A stretch of DNA of 34,413 nt, from positions 1 through 34,413 of the forward strand of contig CATOSA010000059.1 of NCBI GenBank assembly GCA_951812315.1, read 5' to 3'. This document shows positions 1 through 7,440 of this stretch, piece after piece. Positions within the stretch are counted from its first letter, which is position 1. Each line of letters starts with the position of its first letter. Both the position numbers and the translations under genes were made by a program. The DNA is from an uncultured Burkholderiales bacterium. GTDB lineage: Bacteria; Pseudomonadota; Gammaproteobacteria; Burkholderiales; Eutrophovitaceae. The notes under the pieces were generated by a model. The model saw nothing but the letters and a program-made list of their open reading frames with translations. It had not been told where the DNA came from and made no database searches.

Positions 1-403
1 GCCAGTGCATAATCGCCACGAGCTACATGAACCCCTTGGCCATCGGTAGATAACACATATCGCTCGCCCACACCTGGTTGGCCCGCGTGATTGTCATGTC
101 CCTGAGCAAGTAAGGATAGATCTTGTGTCCCTTGTCTGGCGTGCTGGTGCGCCGCTTCGGCTACAGCGCCCTGATCTGCATCTGACGCATCAGCCGCTGT
201 ACGCGCTTACGATTGACCTGCAGCCCGCGTGTATCGAGTTCGTTGCGAATACGACGGCTTCCGTAGAACGGCAGCTCAAGGTCTTCGGCTGACACCTGTG
301 CGCCGCGATAGTACGCTGTGCAGCGTGCCACTCCGAGTAACTCGCAGCGGCGTGCCCTGGACAGTTCGTGAGCGCTTTGAATCTGTGCTCGGCGCTCGCT
401 CAC
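1..403 (-). pseudogene. IS3-family orfB transposase, N-terminal part, left copy (broken)
   Basis: The frame starts with GTG at 403, overlapping the orfA stop by 4 bp (GTGA), which suggests translational coupling. It encodes the helical N-terminal region of an IS3 OrfB. Eleven residues between two Leu-Glu-Leu motifs are missing compared with the right copy, because of the 33-bp deletion. A TAG follows Arg-Ala-Leu where related transposases have Tyr, and a second TAG follows Gly-Phe-Met, again at a Tyr position. Both stops are shared with the right copy, so they predate the duplication. Confidence 0.85.
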
Positions 404-691
404 CGGTCGCGCCCGAGAAACTTTGACAGAAAATCTTTCTCCATCGTCAGTTGCCCGACCTTGGCGTGCAGCCTCTCGATTTCGCGTTCGGTGTGTTGCG
501 CCTCAACTGCGTTGCCACCGAACACGTCCTCGGCACTATCGACCAGACGTTTCTTCCAGTCCTGGATCTGATTCGGGTGAACGTCGAACTGTTCAGCCAG
601 CTCGGCCAGTGTGTGCTCGCCACGCACTGCGCCCAGTGCTACTTTGGCCTTGAAGCTCGCCGTGTGATTTCTTCTCTTTACTACGTGTCAT
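400..691 (-). pseudogene. IS3-family orfA, left copy (frameshifted)
   Basis: OrfA is the helix-turn-helix DNA-binding subunit of IS3 transposases. The homologous start ATG is at 689-691, but an extra A at 680 shifts the frame after three codons. Only the internal part from an ATG at 627 stays readable (75 codons). That part keeps the typical segment with the motif FDVHPNQIQDWK and the C-terminal leucine-rich stretch. One substitution, Arg for Lys after Glu-Ile-Glu, separates it from the right copy. Confidence 0.85.
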
Positions 692-776
692 CTTCGGATC
701 CTCTCTGTGTCGTAAAAGAATAATCCATAAGATTTCACTTATCAGCTATATTTTGGTGTCCAGCCGTTGGGGTCCA

Positions 777-1267
777 CCTCTCAGGTTCCGCGTTTCGCAT
801 TGATACTGGCGTTGTCAGTAGTGTCGGTATTGCCGGACATCGATGTGCTGGCGTTTCAATTTGATATTCCCTATTCAGACCCGTTTGGTCATCGTGGTTT
901 TACCCATTCGATTGCTTTCGCGGCACTGATTGCACCACTTTCGGCAAGCGTGTTTGCGCGATATGTAAAGCTGTTTGATCGTGACTGGTTCGTGCTGGTT
1001 GTGCTGTTTTTCCTCGCGTCGCTTTCGCACGGTATGCTGGACGCCTTTACCGACGCAGGTCATGGCATTGCGTTCTTCTGGCCTCTGGACAACACGCGAT
1101 ACTTCTTTCCCTGGCGACCATTGGAGACCTCACCGATAGGCATTACATCTTTCTTCATTGGCAATGTGCTTCACATACTCAAGAATGAGTTTTTGTGGGT
1201 CTGGGTTCCGGTGGGCAGCCTGTTTACCGCAATTCACCTGATCAGAAAACGGCTACTGCAGGCTTGA
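777..1267 (+). pseudogene. YdjM/DUF457-type inner-membrane metal-dependent hydrolase, 5' end lost at the IS junction
   Basis: The readable product begins inside the IS end (a TTG at 767) and runs 166 codons. It has hallmarks of the YdjM/DUF457 family: LPDIDV near residue 24, the HRGFTHS metal-binding motif near 43-49, SHGMLDAFTDAG near 87-98, and four or five hydrophobic segments. Family members normally start about 20-30 residues earlier, with a further conserved Thr-His motif, and that part is absent. The gene was therefore cut by IS insertion or by an IS-mediated deletion. YdjM-like proteins are membrane-bound putative hydrolases of unknown substrate. This one is probably inactive, since one predicted metal ligand is gone and no native start or RBS remains. 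Confidence 0.8.
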
Positions 1268-1375
1268 ATTGCGGTGGCCATGCTACTGCCGAGTACGCGG
1301 CTGTGGGCTGCGGCGGGAGGAAAGGAGCTCGTCGTCAAGAACCCGCTTCGTATGATATGTTTGCCCTCCCACACT

Positions 1376-1416
1376 CAAGGAGCCTCTGAGTCCGTGAGGT
1401 GCTCAGAGGTTCCTTG
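1376..1416 (+). promoter_or_regulatory. Strong hairpin in the leader of the DUF899 gene
   Basis: CAAGGAGCCTCTGAG (1376-1390) pairs with CTCAGAGGTTCCTTG (1402-1416). This is a 15-bp stem with a single G-U position and an 11-base loop. It ends 25 bases before the DUF899 start codon. No T-run follows on either strand, so it is not a classic intrinsic terminator. It could be an mRNA stabiliser, an attenuator or the terminator of the truncated upstream gene. Confidence 0.6.
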
Positions 1417-1441
1417 ATGCCAACGACTGCGGGAGAACGCC

Positions 1442-2122
1442 ATGACTTCGCTAAGTTATCCGAACGAATCGCCCGAATACCGTGCCGCGCGTGACGCGCT
1501 ACTCAAGGAAGAGTTGGCTCTGCGCGAGCAGATAGAACGTGTTGCCAAACAACGGCGTGCACTGCCACCCGGCGGTCTGGTAAAGGAAGACTACGTATTC
1601 GACGAGCGGGTTAATGGCAAGGACCTGCAGACGAAATTGTCTGAATTATTTGCGCCGAAGAAAGACACCCTGCTGCTGTACAGCTTCATGTACTCGCCGG
1701 ACATGGCGGCGGCCTGCCCGATGTGCACAGGTTTTCTGGACGGACTGCACGGGCAGATCGTGCACCTGGATCAGAGTATCAATGTTGCGATTGTTGCAAA
1801 ACATTCGCTGGACAAGATTCACGAGTTCGCTGCCTCGCGTGGCTGGGACGGGTTCCGTATGCTGTCGTCGGCGAACAATACCTACAACGCCGACTATTTC
1901 GGCGAGACTGACGCCGGCCAGACGACAATGGCCAATGTGTTCGTCAGGGACGGCAAGAAGGTTCGCCATTTCTGGGGCACGGAAATGAGTTTTGCGCACG
2001 CAATCGAGGGTGGCAACATGCGCCATCTCGATCAGGCATGGGCAATGTGGAATGTGCTGGATATGACACCCGGCGGACGCGGCGCACAGTTTTATCCGTC
2101 GTTGTCTTATTCGAACGAATAG
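1442..2122 (+). CDS. DUF899 family thioredoxin-like protein
   Basis: A 226-residue protein that matches the DUF899 family throughout: an N-terminal helical region with LKEELALREQIERV, then a thioredoxin-like domain. The motif ACPMC (Cys92 and Cys95) sits at the position expected for the redox-active pair after a strand (LLLYSFMYSP). No signal peptide is visible, so it is probably cytoplasmic. The family is called AhpC/TSA-like, but its substrate is not known. The gene stands alone behind a leader hairpin and is followed after 76 bases by an SDR gene on the same strand. It ends in TAG and appears intact. Confidence 0.88.
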   Translation: MTSLSYPNESPEYRAARDALLKEELALREQIERVAKQRRALPPGGLVKEDYVFDERVNGKDLQTKLSELFAPKKDTLLLYSFMYSPDMAAACPMCTGFLDGLHGQIVHLDQSINVAIVAKHSLDKIHEFAASRGWDGFRMLSSANNTYNADYFGETDAGQTTMANVFVRDGKKVRHFWGTEMSFAHAIEGGNMRHLDQAWAMWNVLDMTPGGRGAQFYPSLSYSNE

Positions 2123-2198
2123 CCGTAAACATCATCTTGTTCAATCCGTATTCTGACGGGTATATGAACAGTTCAAGAAACACAGGGGAAAAAATTAT

Positions 2199-2966
2199 AT
2201 GGGACGTCTTGACGGCAAGGTAGCGTTGATCACCGGCGCGGGCAGCGGCATTGGGCTCGCTACCGCACAGCGCTTTGTAAAGGAAGGTGCCAAAGTCATG
2301 CTCGCCGGCCGCCGGCGGGCGCTGTTGTCTGATCTCGCCCGCGAATTTGGCGAGACCAATGCAGCCTACGCAACAGCCGATGTGTCCAAGGAAGACGACA
2401 ATGCCACGATCGTGAGACTTTGCGTTGATACCTTTGGCGGAATCGACGTGTTCGTGATCAACGCGGGGCTGGAAGGTGCCGCAGCGCCAATACCGGAGTA
2501 TCCGACCGACGTGTTCGATGAACTGATGGCGGTGAATGTGCGCGGCGTATTTCTCGGACTCAAATACGCAATTCCGACAATGCAGGACAAGGGCGGCAGC
2601 ATCGTGATTACGTCGTCCATTGCCGGACTGAAAGCGCGCGGTGTGGGAAATTCGGCCTACGTCGCAAGCAAACACGCCGAGATCGGTTTGATGAGAACGG
2701 CGGCCATGGAGTTTGCCGCGGACAACATTCGAGTCAATTGCGTACTTCCTGGCCCGACCGAGACACGCATGATGCGCACGATCGAAGAAAACCGGTCGCC
2801 CGGGGAGCCGGATAAAGCCCACGCGGAAGTTGTTGCGGGAATGCCTCTCGGGCGCTATGGCACACCGGAAGAAGTTGCAAATCTGATTCTGTTCCTGGGT
2901 TCGGACGAATCGAGTATTTGTACGGGTGGCGTGTATACAGCTGACAGCGGATTGTCTGCCGGCTGA
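2199..2966 (+). CDS. SDR-family NAD(P)-dependent oxidoreductase
   Basis: A classical 255-residue short-chain dehydrogenase. It shows the cofactor motif TGAGSGIG (residues 12-19), NAG at 88-90, structural Asn113, the catalytic Ser139/140-Tyr154-Lys158 set (YVASK), and the PGPTETRM segment after the catalytic region. Arg38-Arg39 after the second strand favour NADP(H), but this is an inference. The substrate cannot be read from sequence. An AGGGGA ribosome-binding site precedes the ATG at an A-rich spacing. It lies in a same-strand run with the DUF899, methyltransferase and crotonase genes, which suggests a small catabolic or detoxification group. Confidence 0.93.
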   Translation: MGRLDGKVALITGAGSGIGLATAQRFVKEGAKVMLAGRRRALLSDLAREFGETNAAYATADVSKEDDNATIVRLCVDTFGGIDVFVINAGLEGAAAPIPEYPTDVFDELMAVNVRGVFLGLKYAIPTMQDKGGSIVITSSIAGLKARGVGNSAYVASKHAEIGLMRTAAMEFAADNIRVNCVLPGPTETRMMRTIEENRSPGEPDKAHAEVVAGMPLGRYGTPEEVANLILFLGSDESSICTGGVYTADSGLSAG

Positions 2967-2987
2967 CTGGTTGTCTGGCGTAGCCCA

Positions 2988-3024
2988 TGCGCTGCTCCGT
3001 ATTACAAATTGCGCTGCTCCGTAT
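2988..3024 (+). repeat. 15-bp direct repeat upstream of the methyltransferase gene
   Basis: TGCGCTGCTCCGTAT occurs exactly at 2988-3002 and again at 3010-3024, a 22-bp period or two helical turns. It lies between the SDR stop and the methyltransferase start at 3101. It could be a pair of regulator half-sites or a simple local duplication. Confidence 0.6.
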
Positions 3025-3100
3025 CAAGAATGTCGTTGTCGCCACGCGTGGCGTGAAGCTGGCGAGCGAACGGCCGGTAGCGTGTGGCTGGAGATGAACA

Positions 3101-3940
3101 ATGCAAGATCAGAGCTTCGAGTTCTCGCTAAACAAGCACTACGGTCGCGCGGGCCTGGGTGACGCGATTCTCGCCGCATTGCGCGAGACCGGCAAAGACC
3201 CGGAGAAGATTACGGTCGATGACCTGGCGCCGGTAGCGGAGTTTCACATTGGCGGATTGGGCGCGACCCTCGAACTGGCACAACTCGCCGGCACCGGCAA
3301 AGGCATGCGCATACTTGACCTGGGCAGTGGCCTGGGCGGACCGGCACGGACACTGGCCCAACACTTTGGATGTCACGTGACCGGGCTCGATCTTACCGAG
3401 GAGTTTTGCCAGGTCGCGTCGATGCTTAGCGCGCTCACCGGGATGCAGGACCGGGTGTCGTTTCAGCATGGCAACGCGCTCGAAATGCCTTTTGAAGATG
3501 CTTCGTTCGATCTCGTCTGGACGCAACAGGCGTCGATGAATATCGAAGACAAGGCGACAATGTACGCCGAAGCGCATCGCGTACTTGCCGTCGGCGGACG
3601 TCTGGTATTTCAGGACGTGCTTGCCGGTTCCGTTGCGCCGCCACATTTTCCGGTTCCGTGGGCGCGTGAAGCGGGCCTGAGTTATTTACAGCCGCCGGAT
3701 GCAGTTCACGACTTGCTCGCGAAAGCCGGTTTTCGCGAAATGATCTGGCGCGATGTGACTGCCCAATATTTGGGCGAGTACCGTAAACTGGCAGCAAAGA
3801 CAGCGGATCCCGGCGGACAAGCGCCGCTCGGCATTCACCTTATACTCGGTCCGGACGCTGGTGTGATGCGCAACAACGTCGTGCGCAATCTCGAAGAACA
3901 ACGCATTGTGCTGGTCCAGTGCGTGTTGAAGAGGACGTAG
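3101..3940 (+). CDS. Class I SAM-dependent methyltransferase (small-molecule type)
   Basis: A 279-residue cytosolic protein with a Rossmann methyltransferase core. Motif I is ILDLGSGLGGPA (about 71-82), the acidic residue ending strand 2 is in GLDLTE (Asp97), motif II-like FEDASFDLVW lies at 131-140, and a post-core strand carries GGRLVFQDV. The N-terminal segment ending in EFHIGGLGATLEL before motif I is typical of sarcosine/dimethylglycine- and tocopherol-type N- or C-methyltransferases. The natural substrate is not evident. A GGAG site precedes the chosen ATG. The gene ends in TAG and is intact. The crotonase gene follows 104 bases later on the same strand. Confidence 0.88.
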   Translation: MQDQSFEFSLNKHYGRAGLGDAILAALRETGKDPEKITVDDLAPVAEFHIGGLGATLELAQLAGTGKGMRILDLGSGLGGPARTLAQHFGCHVTGLDLTEEFCQVASMLSALTGMQDRVSFQHGNALEMPFEDASFDLVWTQQASMNIEDKATMYAEAHRVLAVGGRLVFQDVLAGSVAPPHFPVPWAREAGLSYLQPPDAVHDLLAKAGFREMIWRDVTAQYLGEYRKLAAKTADPGGQAPLGIHLILGPDAGVMRNNVVRNLEEQRIVLVQCVLKRT

Positions 3941-4044
3941 TCATATTTGTAGCAAGTTTTTAGGGCAAGCCTGAGCGTGGCACCATTGGGTATGGACAGA
4001 AGAACGTCAGCGCAAGCGCGCAACGCGAACTAAGGGGTGGATGA

Positions 4045-4842
4045 ATGTCAGATACGGACAATACTGAAGGGCGCATAAACACGAAGTTGAAAGATGGCGT
4101 ATTCCTGATCGGAATCGATCGGCCTGCCAAACTCAACGGTTTTACACCGGAAATGCTGCGCGGCCTTGTTGCGGCATATACGGCGTACGAAAACGATGCA
4201 GCGGCGCGTTGTGCACTGGTCTACGCAGAGGGAAAGCATTTCACCGCCGGGCTCGACTTGCCAAAAGTCGCACCGCACCTCGGTACGGACTGGCTTCTGG
4301 TCGAAGAAGGCGACATTGACCCGTTCGACCTGCGTCCGCCATTTCGAACCAAGCCGGTGGTATTTGCGGTTCAAGGTATTTGCTTCACGCTGGGAATCGA
4401 GGTCATGCTTGCCGCCGACATTGTGATTGCGGCATCGGATGCCCGGTTTTCACAACTTGAAGTCAAGCGTGGGCTCATGGCAACCGGTGGCGCGACGATC
4501 CGCATGGTCGAACGCGCTGGCTGGGGTAATGCAATGCGTTATTTGCTGACCGGTGACGAGTTCGACGCCGCCACGGCGTTGAGGCTTGGTTTCATACAGG
4601 AAGTGGTCGAACAGGGAGAACAGTTCGGTCGCGCACTGGAGCTCGCCAACGACATTGCCAGTCAGGCGCCACTGGCGGTTCGCGCGACAATTGACAGTGT
4701 CCGTCAAGCGCTTGCCGAAAGCCCGGGCGCTTCGGCAGCCAAGTTCGGGCAGATACAGAAAGGATTGCTTGCTTCAGATGATTTTCAGGAAGGCCTGAAC
4801 AGTTTCAAGAGCAAGCGACCGGCAAAGTTTTCGGGAAAGTAG
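4045..4842 (+). CDS. Crotonase / enoyl-CoA hydratase-isomerase family protein
   Basis: A 265-residue crotonase-fold protein. The first oxyanion-hole segment GKHFTAGLDL (63-72) and the second, GICFTLGIEVMLAADI (about 111-126), are both present. Glu119 and Glu139 (QLEVKRG) sit where the two catalytic glutamates of enoyl-CoA hydratase are found, so hydratase activity on a short-chain enoyl-CoA is plausible. The family also contains isomerases and hydrolases. A clear AAGGGGTGG ribosome-binding site precedes the ATG. It closes the same-strand SDR-methyltransferase group and ends in TAG. No damage is seen. Confidence 0.9.
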   Translation: MSDTDNTEGRINTKLKDGVFLIGIDRPAKLNGFTPEMLRGLVAAYTAYENDAAARCALVYAEGKHFTAGLDLPKVAPHLGTDWLLVEEGDIDPFDLRPPFRTKPVVFAVQGICFTLGIEVMLAADIVIAASDARFSQLEVKRGLMATGGATIRMVERAGWGNAMRYLLTGDEFDAATALRLGFIQEVVEQGEQFGRALELANDIASQAPLAVRATIDSVRQALAESPGASAAKFGQIQKGLLASDDFQEGLNSFKSKRPAKFSGK

Positions 4843-4991
4843 CTGTAATAGTTGGGATCTGACTTGTCGAGCACTGTCAGTAAATCCTTATCGCAGTCGT
4901 TTGTAGATACGTGCGCCGCATGTCTCTGACATGGCCATAGCCGCTATTTCGACTAATGAGCATTGACAGACCTTTTGTGCCAAGTCGCATC

Positions 4992-5026
4992 GCTGTGCCC
5001 CTATTCCTGGCTGCGCCCCTGTTCCT
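4992..5026 (+). repeat. Tandem 18-bp repeat in front of cyclase gene 1
   Basis: GCTGYGCCCCTRTTCCT occurs at 4992-5008 and 5010-5026 with two differences between the copies. It ends 44 bases before the ATG of the first cyclase-TolB-TPR gene and is followed at once by AATAGTGGCG. It may be a regulator-binding region; nothing else is recognised between 4843 and 5070. Confidence 0.5.
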
Positions 5027-5070
5027 AATAGTGGCGAACCATTTCGCTTCCAATTCGAGAGAACGAGAGC

Positions 5071-6993
5071 ATGGTTGAGGCCAAGCGAAAATTGGCAGCC
5101 ATACTGTCCGCGGACGTGGCCGGTTATTCACGTCTCATGGGCGCCGACGAGGAACGTACCGTTGCCGCCCTCGATGCATGTCGTGCAATTTTCAAGCAAG
5201 CCATCGATAGTCACGACGGTGTTGTAATTGATACTGCTGGCGACAGCGTGTTGGCGACATTTGAAAGTGTCGTTCAAGCCGTGCGTTGTTCGGTTGAGGT
5301 CCAGAAAACGATAAGCGAGAGCAACTCCGCCATCCCCGAAGATCAACGCATGCGGTATCGCATTGGCGTAAATCTGGGCGACGTGATCATCAAGAGTGAC
5401 GGCACAATCTATGGCGATGGCGTCAATGTCGCAGCACGTCTGGAAAGTCTCGCCGAACCGGGAGGCATCACTGTCTCTGGCACCATTTTCGATCATGCAG
5501 AAAACAAACTGCCGGTAACCTTCGAATTTTCCGGTGAGCAAAGCGTCAAGAACATCGCAAAACCGGTTCGAACATACCAGGTCAACCCCGGCAGCAATTC
5601 CGTCGTATCGCCAGATTCTGATAAATCGCTTGCGCTTCCGGACAAGCCCTCGATTGCCGTGCTGCCCTTTGAAAACCTGAGCGGGGATGCCGATCAGGAT
5701 TACTTTGCAGATGGTATTGCAGAGGATTTGATCACCGCCTTATCGCGCATCCGATGGATGTTCGTCTCTGCACGCAACTCCAGTTTCGCGTACCGGGGCA
5801 AGTCACCCAACATACAACGGATCGGAACAGAGCTTGGTGTGCGCTATGCGGTGGAAGGAAGTGTACGCACGAGCGGCAACCACGTCTGGGCCGAGCGCTA
5901 TGATCGCGAAATTGTTGACCTGTTTGATCTTCAGGACGAGATTACCGAGACATTGGTCGCGGCGCTCATTGGTGAAGTGGGTGAATTCGAGCGCGAAATC
6001 GCTCGTCGCAAGCCGCCGAGTAGTCTAGGCGCGTGGGACTCGTACCAACGTGGCATGTGGCATGTATGGCAACACAGCGCTGAGAATATTTCCGAGGCGT
6101 GCGGACTATTCGAGCGAGCGATCGAACTCGATCCTTATTTTGCACAAGCCTACGCGGCGTTTGGATATTCGCGCTACGTTCAAGTCATCAATGGCTACGC
6201 TGGTTCTCCGCGTGAATGCCTGGATGATGCCTTGCAGTTAGCGAACAAAGCTGTCGCTCTCGATGAAAAGGAATCGTTCGCACACGGTACCCTCGGTCGA
6301 GTTCGAAGCTTACGAGGTGAGCATGATGAAGCGATTGCTACATTGAAGACCGCAATCGATCTAAATCCCAGTTCGGTGCTTGCCCACTACGGGCTTGGCC
6401 AGGCGTTGGAATACTCCGGCAGTTTGGACGAAGCAATGTCGGAATTTGATTTGGCCATACGATTGAGTCTTCGCGGCGCGGGCGCGTGGTCGGCGTTCAG
6501 TTCCCGCGCCGGGCTGCACTTTCGTAATGGAAATTACGAGTCAGCAGTGGCAGATGCCCGGCGCGCAATTCGCCATTCGGCTTCAGCGTTCTGGCCGCAC
6601 CTTAATCTTATGGCGGCCCTGGTATACCTTGACAGGCTCGAGGAGGCCAGAATCGCGCTAGAGAAACTGCTAGAGTTAAAACCTGACTTTAGCCTCGATG
6701 CCGTGCTTGCGGCTTTGTCCCCACTTGATCCTGATGCGCAGCGAACCTCGAGCCGGTGTTCGAAAGATTTCGTGAGGCGGGCCTCCACGTGTCCGGAGAG
6801 ACAACGACGAGAAGTTTGTGAACGTTGCAATCGCGACAAATTCGCTTCGCATGTACTGGCGAAATTCCGGGGTCCGCCTCGAGTTTTCAGCGCATATCCG
6901 GAATCGCGAGGTAAAATGCGGTCAACGGTCATCGCCACGGTAGCGCAAGACAAGAAAGCAACTTCGCTCCCGCCGGCAAAATGGCGATGGTGA
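5071..6993 (+). CDS. Cyclase-TolB-TPR protein 1 (class III nucleotide cyclase, soluble form; 3' end frameshifted)
   Basis: The class III cyclase domain spans about residues 5-170, with metal ligands Asp15 (SADVAGYS) and Asp58 (AGDS), the base-contacting Asp116, and Asn119/Arg123 in YGDGVNVAAR. Asp54 replaces the base-specifying Lys. No membrane segment is present before the TolB-like domain (about 190-300, starting PSIAVLPFENLSGD), which is followed by TPR-like repeats. Two lesions are visible. About 15 residues present in all four paralogues are missing at residue 266 in the TolB-like domain. A one-base loss near 6744 (codon 558) then shifts the frame: the homologous C-terminus (NLEPVFERFREAGLHV) continues in the other frame and stops at 6819-6821, so the last 80 or so residues as read are spurious. 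Probably decaying, or an assembly error. Confidence 0.85.
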   Translation: MVEAKRKLAAILSADVAGYSRLMGADEERTVAALDACRAIFKQAIDSHDGVVIDTAGDSVLATFESVVQAVRCSVEVQKTISESNSAIPEDQRMRYRIGVNLGDVIIKSDGTIYGDGVNVAARLESLAEPGGITVSGTIFDHAENKLPVTFEFSGEQSVKNIAKPVRTYQVNPGSNSVVSPDSDKSLALPDKPSIAVLPFENLSGDADQDYFADGIAEDLITALSRIRWMFVSARNSSFAYRGKSPNIQRIGTELGVRYAVEGSVRTSGNHVWAERYDREIVDLFDLQDEITETLVAALIGEVGEFEREIARRKPPSSLGAWDSYQRGMWHVWQHSAENISEACGLFERAIELDPYFAQAYAAFGYSRYVQVINGYAGSPRECLDDALQLANKAVALDEKESFAHGTLGRVRSLRGEHDEAIATLKTAIDLNPSSVLAHYGLGQALEYSGSLDEAMSEFDLAIRLSLRGAGAWSAFSSRAGLHFRNGNYESAVADARRAIRHSASAFWPHLNLMAALVYLDRLEEARIALEKLLELKPDFSLDAVLAALSPLDPDAQRTSSRCSKDFVRRASTCPERQRREVCERCNRDKFASHVLAKFRGPPRVFSAYPESRGKMRSTVIATVAQDKKATSLPPAKWRW

Positions 6994-7015
6994 AATCAAC
7001 CAAGAGGAGGCTTCA

Positions 7016-7312
7016 ATGCGATTTGTTACACGTCCGCAGGCTCATTTAAGCGCAATACTGATACCTGTAGTGCTTGCCTTATCGCTATCCGCATGCGCTA
7101 CTGGCAGTCAAGGTGTCGAGGAATTATCGCCTGACACGTACTTTTTGAGGTACCGCATGGCAGACGTTGACGGCGGTAGCGTAGAGGCAAAGCGACTGGC
7201 AGTGATTGAGGCTGAAGCGCATTGCGCCAGCGACGGCAGGTCATTCGAGTTAACGAAAGAAGAACTCGGTCCGGTAACTGCCGACATCTATTTCCGATGT
7301 AACACCTTTTAG
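7016..7312 (+). CDS. Small hypothetical lipoprotein
   Basis: A 98-residue protein with a long hydrophobic signal ending in the lipobox LSAC, making Cys27 the lipidation site. The mature part is about 70 residues, acidic to neutral, with a predicted Cys pair (in EAHCASDG and YFRCNTF) that could form a disulfide. The segment AKRLAVIEAEAHC resembles small periplasmic proteins of unknown function. The gene has a strong AGAGGAGG ribosome-binding site and lies downstream of cyclase gene 1. It converges with the M20 peptidase gene. No function can be assigned. Confidence 0.75.
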   Translation: MRFVTRPQAHLSAILIPVVLALSLSACATGSQGVEELSPDTYFLRYRMADVDGGSVEAKRLAVIEAEAHCASDGRSFELTKEELGPVTADIYFRCNTF

Positions 7313-7326
7313 CGTTGGTCTACTGT

Positions 7327-7355
7327 CGCGGCGCGCGCTGAAAAATCGCGCCGCG
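7327..7355. terminator. Candidate bidirectional hairpin between convergent genes
   Basis: CGCGGCGCG (7327-7335) and CGCGCCGCG (7347-7355) form a perfect 9-bp GC stem with an 11-base A-rich loop. It sits between the convergent lipoprotein gene and M20 peptidase gene, where a shared terminator is expected. There is no clear T-tract on either side, so it is not a textbook intrinsic terminator. Confidence 0.45.
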
Positions 7356-7440
7356 AAAGCAGATATCGAAAACAGATATACAGCCCTGATATAGCCCTAT
7401 GGGGCAGTTGCGAAATCTTTGACAATCTCGGTCATGATTG

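Larger units (their letters stand above)
1..776 (-). mobile_element. IS3-family insertion sequence, left copy (cut by window edge, degraded)
   Basis: This is nearly identical to the complete copy at 27853-29118; base 1 corresponds to 28311 there. The element runs on the minus strand and ends at the terminal repeat GGGGTCCA at 769-776. It differs from the right copy in three ways: a 33-bp deletion with its junction at 272-282 (between 11-bp repeats CAGCTCAAGGT), one extra A at 680 that shifts orfA, and C instead of T at 473. The C-terminal half of orfB lies outside the window. Both orfs are damaged, so this copy should not make its own transposase. Confidence 0.93.

Noticed and set aside
1944..2822. 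292-codon minus-strand frame opposite the DUF899 and SDR genes
   Set aside because: It covers two conserved genes, and its composition is that of an antisense frame.
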